Below, in pieces: positions 41,914 through 50,172 of a stretch of 64,000 nucleotides of DNA. This DNA is from Frigidibacter sp037095735 (GTDB lineage: Bacteria; Pseudomonadota; Alphaproteobacteria; Rhodobacterales; Rhodobacteraceae), in assembly GCF_037095735.1 (NCBI RefSeq), contig NZ_JBAWKD010000006.1, positions 1 through 64,000 on the forward strand, given 5' to 3'. The translations under genes and the position numbers were made by a program. The notes beneath the pieces are model-generated. The model did no database searches and was not told the DNA's origin. It saw only the letters and a program-made list of their open reading frames with translations. Numbering within the stretch: position 1 is the stretch's first letter; each line of letters begins with the position of its first letter.

Positions 41914-42843
41914 TCACATCCATTCCGCGCGGGCGCGCAGCATCTGCTCTTCCAGCACGATCTCGTAGACCGGCACCATCATCCGGGCGAGCCTGCGGCC
42001 CGCGGCGGTATCGGCCGGGTAATGCACGCCCGCCCATTCGCGGTTCTCGGCGATGCGCCGGCAGCTGTGGAACAGGCCCGAGATGCCGGGATGTTCGGGC
42101 AGCACCCGCGCCATCACGAAGGCGATGGAATAGGACAGGAAGGAATGGTTCGACGGATACGAGGCATGGGCCGGCACCGTCACGAAGGGCTTCAGCTGCG
42201 GATTGACCTCGGAGGGGCGCGGCGCGTCGAACCGCTCCTTGTAGCGCAGGCCCACCATCTCGGCGAGCCAGGCCACCATCAGCATCAGCGCCGTCGTCTC
42301 GGGCATCGCGCTGTCGCTTTCGACGCCGAGCGGCAGCAGGTAGCCCGACAGTTCGAGGTCAAGCTCGCGCAGGATCTCGGCCCGTCGCGCCGTCTCGGCC
42401 GGGGTATCGAGCCGCGCGCGCTTTTCGACAAGGCCGAGGCTCTGCGCCATCAGCTCGGTCGGGGCCGGCGGCAGGCCCAGCGGCAGGTCGTGCCACGCGT
42501 TTGACAGCGCGTGCAGCGCCGCGATCTCGCGCCAGGGCAGCAGGATCTCGGCCCCGCCGAAGCCGCTGGCATCCTGCGTGTCGCGCAGCGCGGTACGGTT
42601 GCGGTTGCGATTGCGGTTCCTGTTGCGGTTCCGGTTGCGATTGCGGTTCCGGTTGCGGTTCAGGACGCTGGCCGCGCCGCCGCCGCCGCCCGAGATCGCG
42701 GCGAAGGCCGGCACCGCGAAAGCCGGGGTACCGGCCACCGGCACCGCGCCCAGCGCCGTCCCGGGGTCCACCAGCTCGAAGCTCTCGCCCACGGCGAGCA
42801 GCCAGGTCTTCGACAGGATCGACTGGTATCGGCTCATCGGCAT
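41914..42843 (-). CDS. vanadium haloperoxidase/PAP2-type protein with Asn-Arg repeat
   Basis: The 309-aa protein has the three active-site motifs shared by vanadium-dependent haloperoxidases and type 2 phosphatidic acid phosphatases. They are K202-x6-R209-P (KERFDAPRP), PSNH ending in His233 (usual PSGH, here with Asn for Gly), and R268-x5-H274-x3-D278 (NREWAGVHYPAD). It is largely helical with no signal peptide. Residues 62-83 are eleven consecutive Asn-Arg pairs, preceded by a Gly-rich run (SGGGGGA). The start overlaps the upstream regulator stop as TGATG, with GGAG before it. Haloperoxidase versus phosphatase activity cannot be decided from sequence. Confidence 0.8.
   Translation of the reverse strand: MPMSRYQSILSKTWLLAVGESFELVDPGTALGAVPVAGTPAFAVPAFAAISGGGGGAASVLNRNRNRNRNRNRNRNRNRNRNRTALRDTQDASGFGGAEILLPWREIAALHALSNAWHDLPLGLPPAPTELMAQSLGLVEKRARLDTPAETARRAEILRELDLELSGYLLPLGVESDSAMPETTALMLMVAWLAEMVGLRYKERFDAPRPSEVNPQLKPFVTVPAHASYPSNHSFLSYSIAFVMARVLPEHPGISGLFHSCRRIAENREWAGVHYPADTAAGRRLARMMVPVYEIVLEEQMLRARAEWM
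42595..42660. repeat. 6-bp tandem repeat encoding (Asn-Arg)11
   Basis: Eleven 6-bp units, read as AAY followed by an Arg codon on the minus strand, use AAC/AAT and CGC, CGG, CGT and AGG. The codon mixture shows the array is degenerate in DNA but perfect in protein. Longer blocks recur at a 30-bp spacing. Changes in unit number would keep the reading frame. Confidence 0.9.
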
Positions 42844-44600
42844 CACGCTCCGGCGCGGGTCAGGCCCAGTTGCAGAAGGGCGCGGGCGCCCGGGTTCTCG
42901 ATCGCCATGCGGTTCTGGGCGACCCAGCCCGACGAGAAGGTCGGGTCCATCGCCCGGATCCGCGCGATCAGCCGTTCGGCCTCGGCGATCTGGCCGTTGT
43001 GGGCGAGGCTGACGGCGGTGTAACGCAGCGCGGCCCCGTAGCGCGGCCGCTTGGCCAGCACCGCACGGCCGAGGTCGCGCCCGGCCTCGAACCGGCCCTC
43101 GAGCGTCGAGATCATGCAGTTCGTCGTCTCGAACGAGAAGCGGATCGGGCTGCCCGCCCCCAGCCGCATCGCGCGGGCCGAGGCCTCGCGCGCGCTGTCG
43201 TAGCGCCCGCAATAGGTGCGGTGCAGCGCGAAATGGTCCCAGGCGAAGGCCGATTGCGGGACAAGCGTCACCGCGCGCGCCAGCAGCGCCTCGGCCCGGT
43301 CGCGGTCGTGCAGGACATAGCCCGCCGCATGGCCCGCCAGCGCCGCGGCCAGCCCGTTCTGCGAGCGTTCGAGCAGGCCCGAGCAGAGCATCTCGAGCGT
43401 TTCCTCGCGCAGGTCGCCGTCCTGCGCGCCCCAGTGCTCGCCGACGCGGAAAGTGTTCAGATAGGCCTGCAGCGACAGGTAGACCGGGTCCGCCGTCCGT
43501 TCCCAGCTTGTGGCGATCTGCCCGCGCAGCTCGTCCAGCGCGCCGCGATCGAGCTGGAACATCACGTTCATCGCGTGAAAGGGGCTGATCGTCGCCTCGT
43601 TCTCGGACTGCGGCGGGCGGTGCACGGTCTCGGCCGACAGGGTCACGACCTCGGCCAGGAAATCCGCGGCGCGCTCCTCGATCGGGGCGCCATCGAGCGC
43701 GCCAAGCTCGCATTCCGCGCTCCAGAGCATGTCGCGCAGGCCGGGGCCGAGACCGATCATCCGGATCGAGGACCAGCCCGGTTCGTGATAGAAGCGCAGC
43801 CGCAGATAGAGCAGCGGCTCGTCGACGATCCCGGCCATGTCGGTGTCGCCGCCCAGCTCGCGGTAATCGTAGAGCCGGACGCCCAGATGGTCGCGCAGCG
43901 AGACCGAGATGCGGTCGAGCACGCCATCGGCAAGGAACTGCGCGCGCGGCCCGCCGCCCTCGACCAGCGGCACCAGCAGTCCCAGCACCGGCGGCAGCGC
44001 GGGCGCCCGCTCGGGCGGCGCGGCAGCACGGGCCGGTGCCAGCGTTGCCGGAGCCGGAGCCGGGCCGACGGCGAGGGTCGCGCCGGCGGCGGCAACCAGC
44101 GTTTCGATCCGGTCGGACCAGAAGCTGCGCTGGTCGCGCAGCCAGTCCTCGAACCCCTCGGCCCCGCCCCCCAGCCGCGGGTTCAGCCCTTCGAGGACCT
44201 CGGGCGCCCCGCCCAGCGCCGCGGCCGGCAGTGGCGCGGCCTCTTGCAGCGCCAGAAGGTCGACGGCCACGAGGTCGAGCCGCAGCCCGACCGTCGTCTC
44301 GTCGGTGGTGACGATCGGCACCGGCAGGGCGGCAAGGCTGCGGCGCAGGCCATGCAGCGCGGTGCGCAGGCTTTGCGCGGCCAGTTGCGGGTCCTTCTCG
44401 CCCCAGAACATGTCCTGCAGGCGGACGCGCGACACCGATCCGCGCGGGGCGAGGGCCAGCACCGCCAGCATGGCGCGCTGCACGCCCGAACCGGGCGTCA
44501 GGTCGCGATCCTCGGCATCGGCGAGACGCAGCGGCCCAAGCAGGAACAGGCGAAAAGCCTGACCTGCGATCCCGGAAGGGGGCCGCTCTACCGAACTCAT
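42843..44600 (-). CDS. SARP-like winged-helix / TPR transcription regulator
   Basis: The 585-aa protein starts with an OmpR-type winged helix of the SARP/BTAD kind (FRLFLLGPLRL, RAMLAVLALAP, LQDMFWGEKDPQLAAQSLRT, LHGLRRSL). A central part (about 200-330) resembles the domain linked to adenylate-cyclase/TolB-like regulators (FLADGVLDRISVSLRDHLGVRLYDYRE, cited here by its ends). The C-terminal 200 residues look like TPR repeats. Such proteins usually sense a ligand or partner through the TPR part. The ATG at 44600 is chosen at the family start, with AAGG upstream; 45 additional codons upstream are possible. It is the first gene of the cassette with the PAP2-type protein and the subtilase. Confidence 0.82.
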   Translation of the reverse strand: MSSVERPPSGIAGQAFRLFLLGPLRLADAEDRDLTPGSGVQRAMLAVLALAPRGSVSRVRLQDMFWGEKDPQLAAQSLRTALHGLRRSLAALPVPIVTTDETTVGLRLDLVAVDLLALQEAAPLPAAALGGAPEVLEGLNPRLGGGAEGFEDWLRDQRSFWSDRIETLVAAAGATLAVGPAPAPATLAPARAAAPPERAPALPPVLGLLVPLVEGGGPRAQFLADGVLDRISVSLRDHLGVRLYDYRELGGDTDMAGIVDEPLLYLRLRFYHEPGWSSIRMIGLGPGLRDMLWSAECELGALDGAPIEERAADFLAEVVTLSAETVHRPPQSENEATISPFHAMNVMFQLDRGALDELRGQIATSWERTADPVYLSLQAYLNTFRVGEHWGAQDGDLREETLEMLCSGLLERSQNGLAAALAGHAAGYVLHDRDRAEALLARAVTLVPQSAFAWDHFALHRTYCGRYDSAREASARAMRLGAGSPIRFSFETTNCMISTLEGRFEAGRDLGRAVLAKRPRYGAALRYTAVSLAHNGQIAEAERLIARIRAMDPTFSSGWVAQNRMAIENPGARALLQLGLTRAGA

Positions 44601-45203
44601 CCTGAATACCTTGAGCGAGACGCAGGAACTCGAATGCGCAGATGCTAACGAACTTCCGAGCCCGCGGCTAGCGGACTCGGAAGCCTGAAGGAGTGGCCCC
44701 TTGGTTGGAAAGGACAATGCTGTGTTCGAAATCACAGGGGCACTCCGATAAAGACTGCCTGAAATGAGGTGTCTTCAAAGACCGGCCCCGGCGAGGAGGC
44801 ACCGGGACCGGCAAGGGGACAGGGGCGCTTGGGGAAACCACCCCGGGGCGCTCGTCGGAAAAGGGGGCGAAGCAACCGGCCCTGCCCCGCCGACATCGGG
44901 ACCGGACCTGAACACCGGGGCTGAGGCACAGGCGATCGCACCAACCGCTGCCCCGACATCCGGGTCCACACTCGTCAAACCTTTCTCTCTCCGCCCCCCA
45001 TCCCGATTCGCAGTCACACTTTCCCGCACCGGCGTGAGCGCAGCGTTAGGGAAGCGGTAACACCTGTGGCGAAATCGCGGCGCCCGGGCAAAGTCCTGAA
45101 AACGCATGACTCCGTGGCGCCGGGCGGCGCGGGCGGTCACGCCGCGCTCATGCCGGCTGACGCCCGCTCACGGCCACTCGCGCCGTGGTTGTGATGGAGC
45201 AGC
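44601..45203. other. gene-free stretch upstream of the SARP-like cassette
   Basis: No gene with family similarity was found in these 600 bp. The left part must hold the cassette promoter (minus strand), and contains a strong hairpin listed separately. Two 16-codon frames on the plus strand, an ATG at 44717 and a TTG at 44701, have fair ribosome-binding sites but nothing else to support them. A GCGGGCG/CGCCCGC inverted repeat (about 45120-45170) follows the cbbR stop and may end that transcript. Confidence 0.4.
44653..44683. promoter_or_regulatory. hairpin in the leader of the SARP-like gene
   Basis: CTTCCGAG and CTCGGAAG form a perfect 8-bp stem; inside it, after a C/A mismatch, CCGC pairs with GCGG around loop GGCTA. 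It lies 53 bp upstream of the regulator start, consistent with an operator or a leader hairpin. Confidence 0.5.
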
Positions 45204-46139
45204 TCACGCCTGCGTGTCGATCACGGGCAGAAGGTCGCCGCGATTCGCCTCGACCCAGTCGAGCAGCGCCCGCGCGGCCGACGAGGGCGGCATGTCGGCG
45301 CGGTGCACCATGAACCACTGGCGCAGGATCGGCAGGCCCGCCGCCTGCAGCGCGACCAGCCGGCCCGTCGCCAGTTCCTCGTGCACGGTGTGACCCGAGA
45401 GGATCGCGATCCCAAGGCCGGCGCGGACGGCCTGCTTGATGGTCTCGTTCGAGTCCATCTCGACCTGCCGGGTCACGGTGCCCCGGCCGGTTTCGTCAAG
45501 GAAGCGCGTGGTCAGGATCCGGGTGCCCGATCCGGGCTCGCGCAGGATGAAGGTCTCGGCCAGCAGCCGCGCGGCCGGCACCGCCCCCGCCCCGCCCAGC
45601 GGATGGCCGGGCGGCGCGATCAGCACATGCGGATGGTCGCCCACGGTCAGCGCCACCACCTCGGGCACCCGTGGCGGGCGGCCCATGAAGGCCAGGTCGA
45701 ATTCGCCGGCCTCGAGCCCGGCAAGGATCCGGGCGCGGTTGCCGATGCGCAGCACGATCTCGATCCCCGGCCGCGCGCGCTGGAACCGCGCGACGAGCCC
45801 CGGCATCACGTATTTCGCCGTCGAAACCGCCCCCAGCACCACGCTGCCGGTGTGGCCCGCGGCCAGCGCGTCGATCTCGGTCAGCGCGCGATCCAGCGCC
45901 GTGCGGATCCGTCCGTGGGCGCGCAGCAGCGCCTCGCCCTCGGCGGTGGCGCGGAAGCCCTGCGGGCCGGTGCGGTCCAGCAGACGGCAGCCGAAATTGT
46001 CTTCGAGAATGCGGATCTGGCTGTGGACGGCGGGGGGCGTCAGCCGCATCGCCTCGGCCGCGGCGCTGAGCGAGCCGGTGTCGCAGATCAGCTGCAGACT
46101 GCGCAGCTGCTTGAGGGTGAGCGCATCCAGTCGTTTCAC
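45204..46139 (-). CDS. cbbR: LysR-type regulator CbbR
   Basis: CbbR activates Calvin cycle genes in response to metabolites such as RuBP or NADPH. The 311-aa protein has a LysR winged helix (LRSLQLICDTGSLSAAAEAM, PPAVHSQIRILEDNFG) and an effector domain with STAKYVMPGLVARFQ and VALTVGDHPHVLIAPPGHPL, characteristic of CbbR. It is divergent from cbbF with 94 bp between the start codons. Two TNA-N7-TNA sites in the gap fit LysR binding. Confidence 0.92.
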   Translation of the reverse strand: MKRLDALTLKQLRSLQLICDTGSLSAAAEAMRLTPPAVHSQIRILEDNFGCRLLDRTGPQGFRATAEGEALLRAHGRIRTALDRALTEIDALAAGHTGSVVLGAVSTAKYVMPGLVARFQRARPGIEIVLRIGNRARILAGLEAGEFDLAFMGRPPRVPEVVALTVGDHPHVLIAPPGHPLGGAGAVPAARLLAETFILREPGSGTRILTTRFLDETGRGTVTRQVEMDSNETIKQAVRAGLGIAILSGHTVHEELATGRLVALQAAGLPILRQWFMVHRADMPPSSAARALLDWVEANRGDLLPVIDTQA

Positions 46140-46152
46140 TTAAACTGAATCA
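46140..46152. promoter_or_regulatory. candidate CbbR site 1 (TTA-N7-TCA)
   Basis: TTA-AACTGAA-TCA fits the TNA-N7-TNA pattern for LysR/CbbR binding. It abuts the cbbR start codon. Confidence 0.5.
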
Positions 46153-46165
46153 TCCTTCCGCATTA

Positions 46166-46178
46166 TTAAATTTTCTTA
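46166..46178. promoter_or_regulatory. candidate CbbR site 2 (TTA-N7-TTA)
   Basis: TTA-AATTTTC-TTA fits the same pattern. It overlaps the presumed -35 of the cbb operon; the two sites are 26 bp apart centre to centre. Confidence 0.5.
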
Positions 46179-46199
46179 GCGCCACTCTGCCCCGATAAC
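46171..46199 (+). promoter_or_regulatory. candidate cbb operon promoter
   Basis: A weak -35 (TTTTCT, 3 of 6) is separated by 17 bp from GATAAC (46194-46199, 4 of 6). A poor -35 is expected for an activator-dependent promoter. Confidence 0.4.
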
Positions 46200-46233
46200 A
46201 AGCCATCCGCACTCGGGGAAGGGAGGCCTTGTG

Positions 46234-47238
46234 ATGACGGAGAGCATCGACCTGCCCGCGGGGGCAGTGCCAGTCCAACTTTCGGCTGTGCTGAAGGCGC
46301 TTTGCACCGTTGCCCGCGACATCTCTGCCACCATCGCCTACGGCCCGCTGGCCGCCCGGCTGGGCGACACCGTCGGCGCCAACAGCGACGGCGACGCGCA
46401 GAAGGCGCTGGACCTGATCGCCGACGAGGCCTTCGCCGCGGCGCTGGCCGGCACCGGCATCCGCTGGCTGGCCTCTGAAGAACGCGACACCGTGACCGGG
46501 ATCGACCCGGACGGCGCCTTCGCCATCGCCCTCGACCCGCTCGATGGCTCGTCCAACATCGGCGTCAATGTCTCGGTCGGCTCGATCTTCGGGATCTGGC
46601 CCGCGGGCGACGGGGCCGAGGCATCGGTGCTGCGCCCGGGGCGCGAGCTGCTGGCGGCGGGCTATTTCATCTACGGGCCGCAGACCGCGCTGATGGTCAG
46701 CGTCGGCCAGGGGGTGATGGAATTCCTGCTCGACCCGCGCGACCGGGTGTTCCGGCTGGTCGCGCCAGAGGTGCGGATCGAGCCGGTGAGCGCGGAATTC
46801 GCCATCAACGCCTCGAACTACCGCCACTGGTCGAAGCCGGTGCGCGCCTATGTCGACGACTGTCTGGCCGGGGCGACCGGCCCGCACGAGAGCGACGCCA
46901 ACATGCGCTGGATCGCCTCGCTGGTGGCCGAGACGCATCGGATCCTGATGCGGGGCGGGCTGTTCCTCTACCCCGCCGATGCCCGCAAGGGCTACGAGCG
47001 CGGCCGGCTCAGGCTGGTCTACGAATGCGCGCCGATCGCCTTCCTCGTCGAACAGGCGGGCGGGCGGGCGACGAACGGCATCGACCCGATCCTCGACCGG
47101 GTGCCCGCCAGCCTGCACGAACGAACCCCCTTCGTCTTCGGCTCGGCCCCGCGGGTCGAGCGCGTCACCGTCTATCATGACCTGCCCGAGCAGGAGATCG
47201 CGGCCCTCTTCGGCAGCCGCGGCCTGTTCCGCCACTGA
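46234..47238 (+). CDS. cbbF: fructose-1,6-bisphosphatase (class I, CbbF type)
   Basis: The enzyme removes the 1-phosphate from fructose 1,6-bisphosphate, and in the Calvin cycle often also from sedoheptulose 1,7-bisphosphate. The 334-aa protein has the metal-binding FAIALDPLDGSSNIGVNVSVG motif, cited here as ALDPLDGSSNIG, plus VGANSDGDAQKALD and the arginine/tyrosine region FLYPADARKGYERGRLRL. GTG at 46231 and ATG at 46234 are adjacent; the ATG is better spaced from GGGAGG. It begins the cbb operon. Confidence 0.94.
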   Translation: MTESIDLPAGAVPVQLSAVLKALCTVARDISATIAYGPLAARLGDTVGANSDGDAQKALDLIADEAFAAALAGTGIRWLASEERDTVTGIDPDGAFAIALDPLDGSSNIGVNVSVGSIFGIWPAGDGAEASVLRPGRELLAAGYFIYGPQTALMVSVGQGVMEFLLDPRDRVFRLVAPEVRIEPVSAEFAINASNYRHWSKPVRAYVDDCLAGATGPHESDANMRWIASLVAETHRILMRGGLFLYPADARKGYERGRLRLVYECAPIAFLVEQAGGRATNGIDPILDRVPASLHERTPFVFGSAPRVERVTVYHDLPEQEIAALFGSRGLFRH

Positions 47239-47249
47239 AAGCCAAGCCC

Positions 47250-48173
47250 ATGTCCAAACGACATCCGATCATCTCGGTGACCGGGTCCTCCGGGGCCGGC
47301 ACCACGACGGTGAAAAGCACCTTCGACCAGATCTTCCGGCGCGAGGGGATCGTCGCCGCCTCGATCGAGGGCGACGCCTTCCACCGCTATGACCGCGCGG
47401 CGATGAAGGCCGAGCTTGCCGCCCGCAAGGCGGCGGGGGACGAGACCTTCTCGCACTTTTCCTATGACGCCAACGAGCTGGAAAGCCTGGAAGCGGTGTT
47501 CCGCACCTATGGCGAAACCGGCGGCGGCGAGACGCGCCACTATGTCCATGACGCGGCCGAGGCCGAGCGCTGGGGCACCCCGCCCGGCACCTTCACCGGA
47601 TGGGAGCCGCTGCCGGCGGGCTCGGACCTGCTGTTCTACGAGGGGTTGCATGGCGCGGTGGCGGACGGCGGGCTGAACATCGCCGCGCAGGCCGACCTGA
47701 AGATCGGGGTGGTGCCGGTCATCAATCTGGAATGGATCCAGAAGATCCACCGCGACCGCGCCCATCGCGGCTATTCGACCGAGGCGGTCACCGACGTGAT
47801 CCTGCGCCGGATGCATGCCTATGTGCATTGCATCTGCCCGCAGTTCACCCAGACCGACGTGAATTTCCAGCGGGTGCCGGTGGTCGACACCTCGAACCCG
47901 TTCATCGCCCGCTGGATCCCGACCGCCGACGAAAGCCTGGTGGTGATCCGCTTCCGCAATCCGCGCGGCATCGACTTCCCCTACCTGACCTCGATGATTG
48001 CCGGCAGCTGGATGAGCCGCGCCAATTCCATCGTGATCCCCGGGGGGAAGATGGATCTGGCGATGCAGCTGATCTTCACGCCGATGGTCATCCGCCTTGT
48101 GCAGGACAGCCGCCGCGCTGCGCCCGAGCGGCGCCCCTCTGCCGCGCCCGAAAGGATCTTCCAGCATGAATAA
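47250..48173 (+). CDS. cbbP: phosphoribulokinase
   Basis: Phosphoribulokinase makes ribulose 1,5-bisphosphate, the CO2 acceptor, from ribulose 5-phosphate and ATP. The 307-aa protein is of the bacterial type, with the P-loop VTGSSGAGTTTV, the catalytic Asp region IEGDAFHRYDRAAM, and LLFYEGLHGA. Its 3' end overlaps the cbbT start by 8 bp. No cyanobacterial-type regulatory cysteine pair is evident. Confidence 0.96.
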   Translation: MSKRHPIISVTGSSGAGTTTVKSTFDQIFRREGIVAASIEGDAFHRYDRAAMKAELAARKAAGDETFSHFSYDANELESLEAVFRTYGETGGGETRHYVHDAAEAERWGTPPGTFTGWEPLPAGSDLLFYEGLHGAVADGGLNIAAQADLKIGVVPVINLEWIQKIHRDRAHRGYSTEAVTDVILRRMHAYVHCICPQFTQTDVNFQRVPVVDTSNPFIARWIPTADESLVVIRFRNPRGIDFPYLTSMIAGSWMSRANSIVIPGGKMDLAMQLIFTPMVIRLVQDSRRAAPERRPSAAPERIFQHE

Positions 48174-50172
48174 GCCCCTGCGCCCCGATCTTCAGGCGAC
48201 CGAAACGCTGATGGCCGATGCGATCCGCGTGCTGACCATGGATGCGGTCGAGGCCGCGCAATCGGGTCATCCCGGCATGCCGATGGGCATGGCCGACGTG
48301 GCGGCGGTGCTGTTCAACCGCTTCGTCACGCTCGATCCCGCCGACGACCGCTGGCCGGACCGCGACCGGGTGGTGCTGTCGGCCGGCCACGGCTCGATGC
48401 TGCTTTACGCCGTCAACCATCTGCTGGGCTATGACGACATGGGGATCGACCAGATCCGCCGCTTCCGCCAGCTGGGCGCGAAGACCGCGGGCCACCCCGA
48501 ATACGGCCATGCCAAGGGGATCGAGACCACGACGGGCCCGCTGGGCCAGGGGCTGGCGACGGCGGTCGGCATGGCGCTGGCCGAGCGGATGATGGAAGCG
48601 CGCTTCGGATCGGGGCTGGTCGATCACTGGACTTACGTTCTGGCCGGCGACGGCTGCCTGATGGAGGGCGTCAGCCACGAGGCGATCGACTTTGCGGGGC
48701 ACCTCGGGCTCGGGCGGCTGGTGCTTCTGTGGGACGACAACCGGATCACCATCGACGGGGCGACGTCGCTCTCGACCTCGATGGATCAGCCCGCGCGCTT
48801 CGCCGCCGCCGGCTGGCATGTGCAATCGGTCGACGGGCATGACCCTCAGGCGGTGGCAGCCGCCATCGAGGCGGCCCGGGCCGATGCGCGCCCCTCGCTG
48901 ATCGCCTGTCGCACGGTGATCGGCCGGGGCGCGCCGACGATGGCGGGATCGCACAAGGTCCATGGCGCGCCGCTCGGGGCAGCAGAGATCGCCGCGACCC
49001 GCGCCGCGCTGGGCTGGACCGCGCCGCCCTTCGAGGTGCCCGAGGCCGCCCGCGCCCCCTGGCGCGCCGTGGCCGCCCGCGGGGCCGAGGCCCGCGCTCG
49101 CTGGGCCGCGCGCCTTGCCGACGACCCGCGGCGCGAGGCCTTCCAGACCGCCCTCGCCCGGCCCCGGGCCGAAGCGCTGGCCCCCGCCATGGCCGACTGG
49201 AAGGCGCGGCTGTTGGCCGAGCGGCCCGCGATCGCCACGCGCAAGGCCTCGGAACTGGCGCTCGAGGTGATCAACGCCACGCTGCCCAACGCCGCCGGCG
49301 GATCGGCCGACCTGACGGGATCGAACAACACCCGCTCGTCGAAGATGCGGGCGGTGACGCGCGAGGATTTCTCGGGCGACTACATCCACTACGGCATCCG
49401 CGAGCACGGCATGGCGGCGGCGATGAACGGCATCGCCCTGCATGGCGGCTTCCATGCCTATGGCGGGACATTCCTCGCCTTCGCGGACTACTGCCGGCCG
49501 GCGATGCGGCTGTCGGCGCTGATGGGGCTGCCGGTCACCTATGTGATGACCCATGATTCGATCGGACTTGGCGAGGACGGCCCGACCCATCAGCCGGTCG
49601 AAACCATCGCCAGCCTGCGCGCGATGCCGAACATGACCGTGATCCGCCCCGCCGACGCCATCGAGACCGCCGAGGCCTGGGAATTGGCGCTGGCCTCTGA
49701 CCGCACGCCCACGGTCCTGTGCCTGTCGCGCCAGACCCTTGCCACGCTGCGCACCGAGGCCGGGCCGAACCGGGTCGCCGAGGGCGCCTATGTCCTGCGC
49801 GAACCCGACGCCCCGCGCGACGTCACCCTGATCGCGACAGGCTCGGAGGTCGCGCTCGCCCTTGCCGCCGCCGACCTGCTGGCCCGGGACGGCCTTGCGG
49901 CGGCCGTCGTCTCTGCCCCCGCCTTCGAGCGCTTCGCCCTCCTCCCGCGCGAGGTGCAGGGGGCCGTGCTGGGCACGGCGCCCCGGGTGGGGGTGGAGGC
50001 CGCGGTCCGGCAGGGATGGGACGCGTTCCTGCGCCCCGGCGACCGCTTCGTCGGCATGACCGGCTTCGGCGCCTCGGCCCCGGCCGCGGACCTGTATCGC
50101 ACCTTCGGCATCACGCCCGAGGCCGTGGCGGATGCCGCCCGTGCCGCCATCGCAGAGGAGGGAACCGCATGA
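48166..50172 (+). CDS. cbbT: transketolase
   Basis: This thiamine diphosphate enzyme moves two-carbon units between sugars in the regenerative phase of the cycle. The 668-aa protein has the transketolase signature RVLTMDAVEAAQSGHPGMPM (cited in part), TGPLGQGLATAVGMAL, the ThDP motif GDGCLMEGVSHEA and the C-terminal TYVMTHDSIGLGEDGPTHQP. The ATG at 48166 overlaps cbbP; its own stop overlaps the gap gene as ATGA. Length is standard. Confidence 0.96.
   Translation: MNKPLRPDLQATETLMADAIRVLTMDAVEAAQSGHPGMPMGMADVAAVLFNRFVTLDPADDRWPDRDRVVLSAGHGSMLLYAVNHLLGYDDMGIDQIRRFRQLGAKTAGHPEYGHAKGIETTTGPLGQGLATAVGMALAERMMEARFGSGLVDHWTYVLAGDGCLMEGVSHEAIDFAGHLGLGRLVLLWDDNRITIDGATSLSTSMDQPARFAAAGWHVQSVDGHDPQAVAAAIEAARADARPSLIACRTVIGRGAPTMAGSHKVHGAPLGAAEIAATRAALGWTAPPFEVPEAARAPWRAVAARGAEARARWAARLADDPRREAFQTALARPRAEALAPAMADWKARLLAERPAIATRKASELALEVINATLPNAAGGSADLTGSNNTRSSKMRAVTREDFSGDYIHYGIREHGMAAAMNGIALHGGFHAYGGTFLAFADYCRPAMRLSALMGLPVTYVMTHDSIGLGEDGPTHQPVETIASLRAMPNMTVIRPADAIETAEAWELALASDRTPTVLCLSRQTLATLRTEAGPNRVAEGAYVLREPDAPRDVTLIATGSEVALALAAADLLARDGLAAAVVSAPAFERFALLPREVQGAVLGTAPRVGVEAAVRQGWDAFLRPGDRFVGMTGFGASAPAADLYRTFGITPEAVADAARAAIAEEGTA

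Noticed and set aside
44701..44767. Two 16-codon frames (TTG at 44701, ATG at 44717) with fair ribosome-binding sites
   Set aside because: Too short and isolated; no coupling to a neighbouring gene, unlike the micro-ORF before cbbZ.
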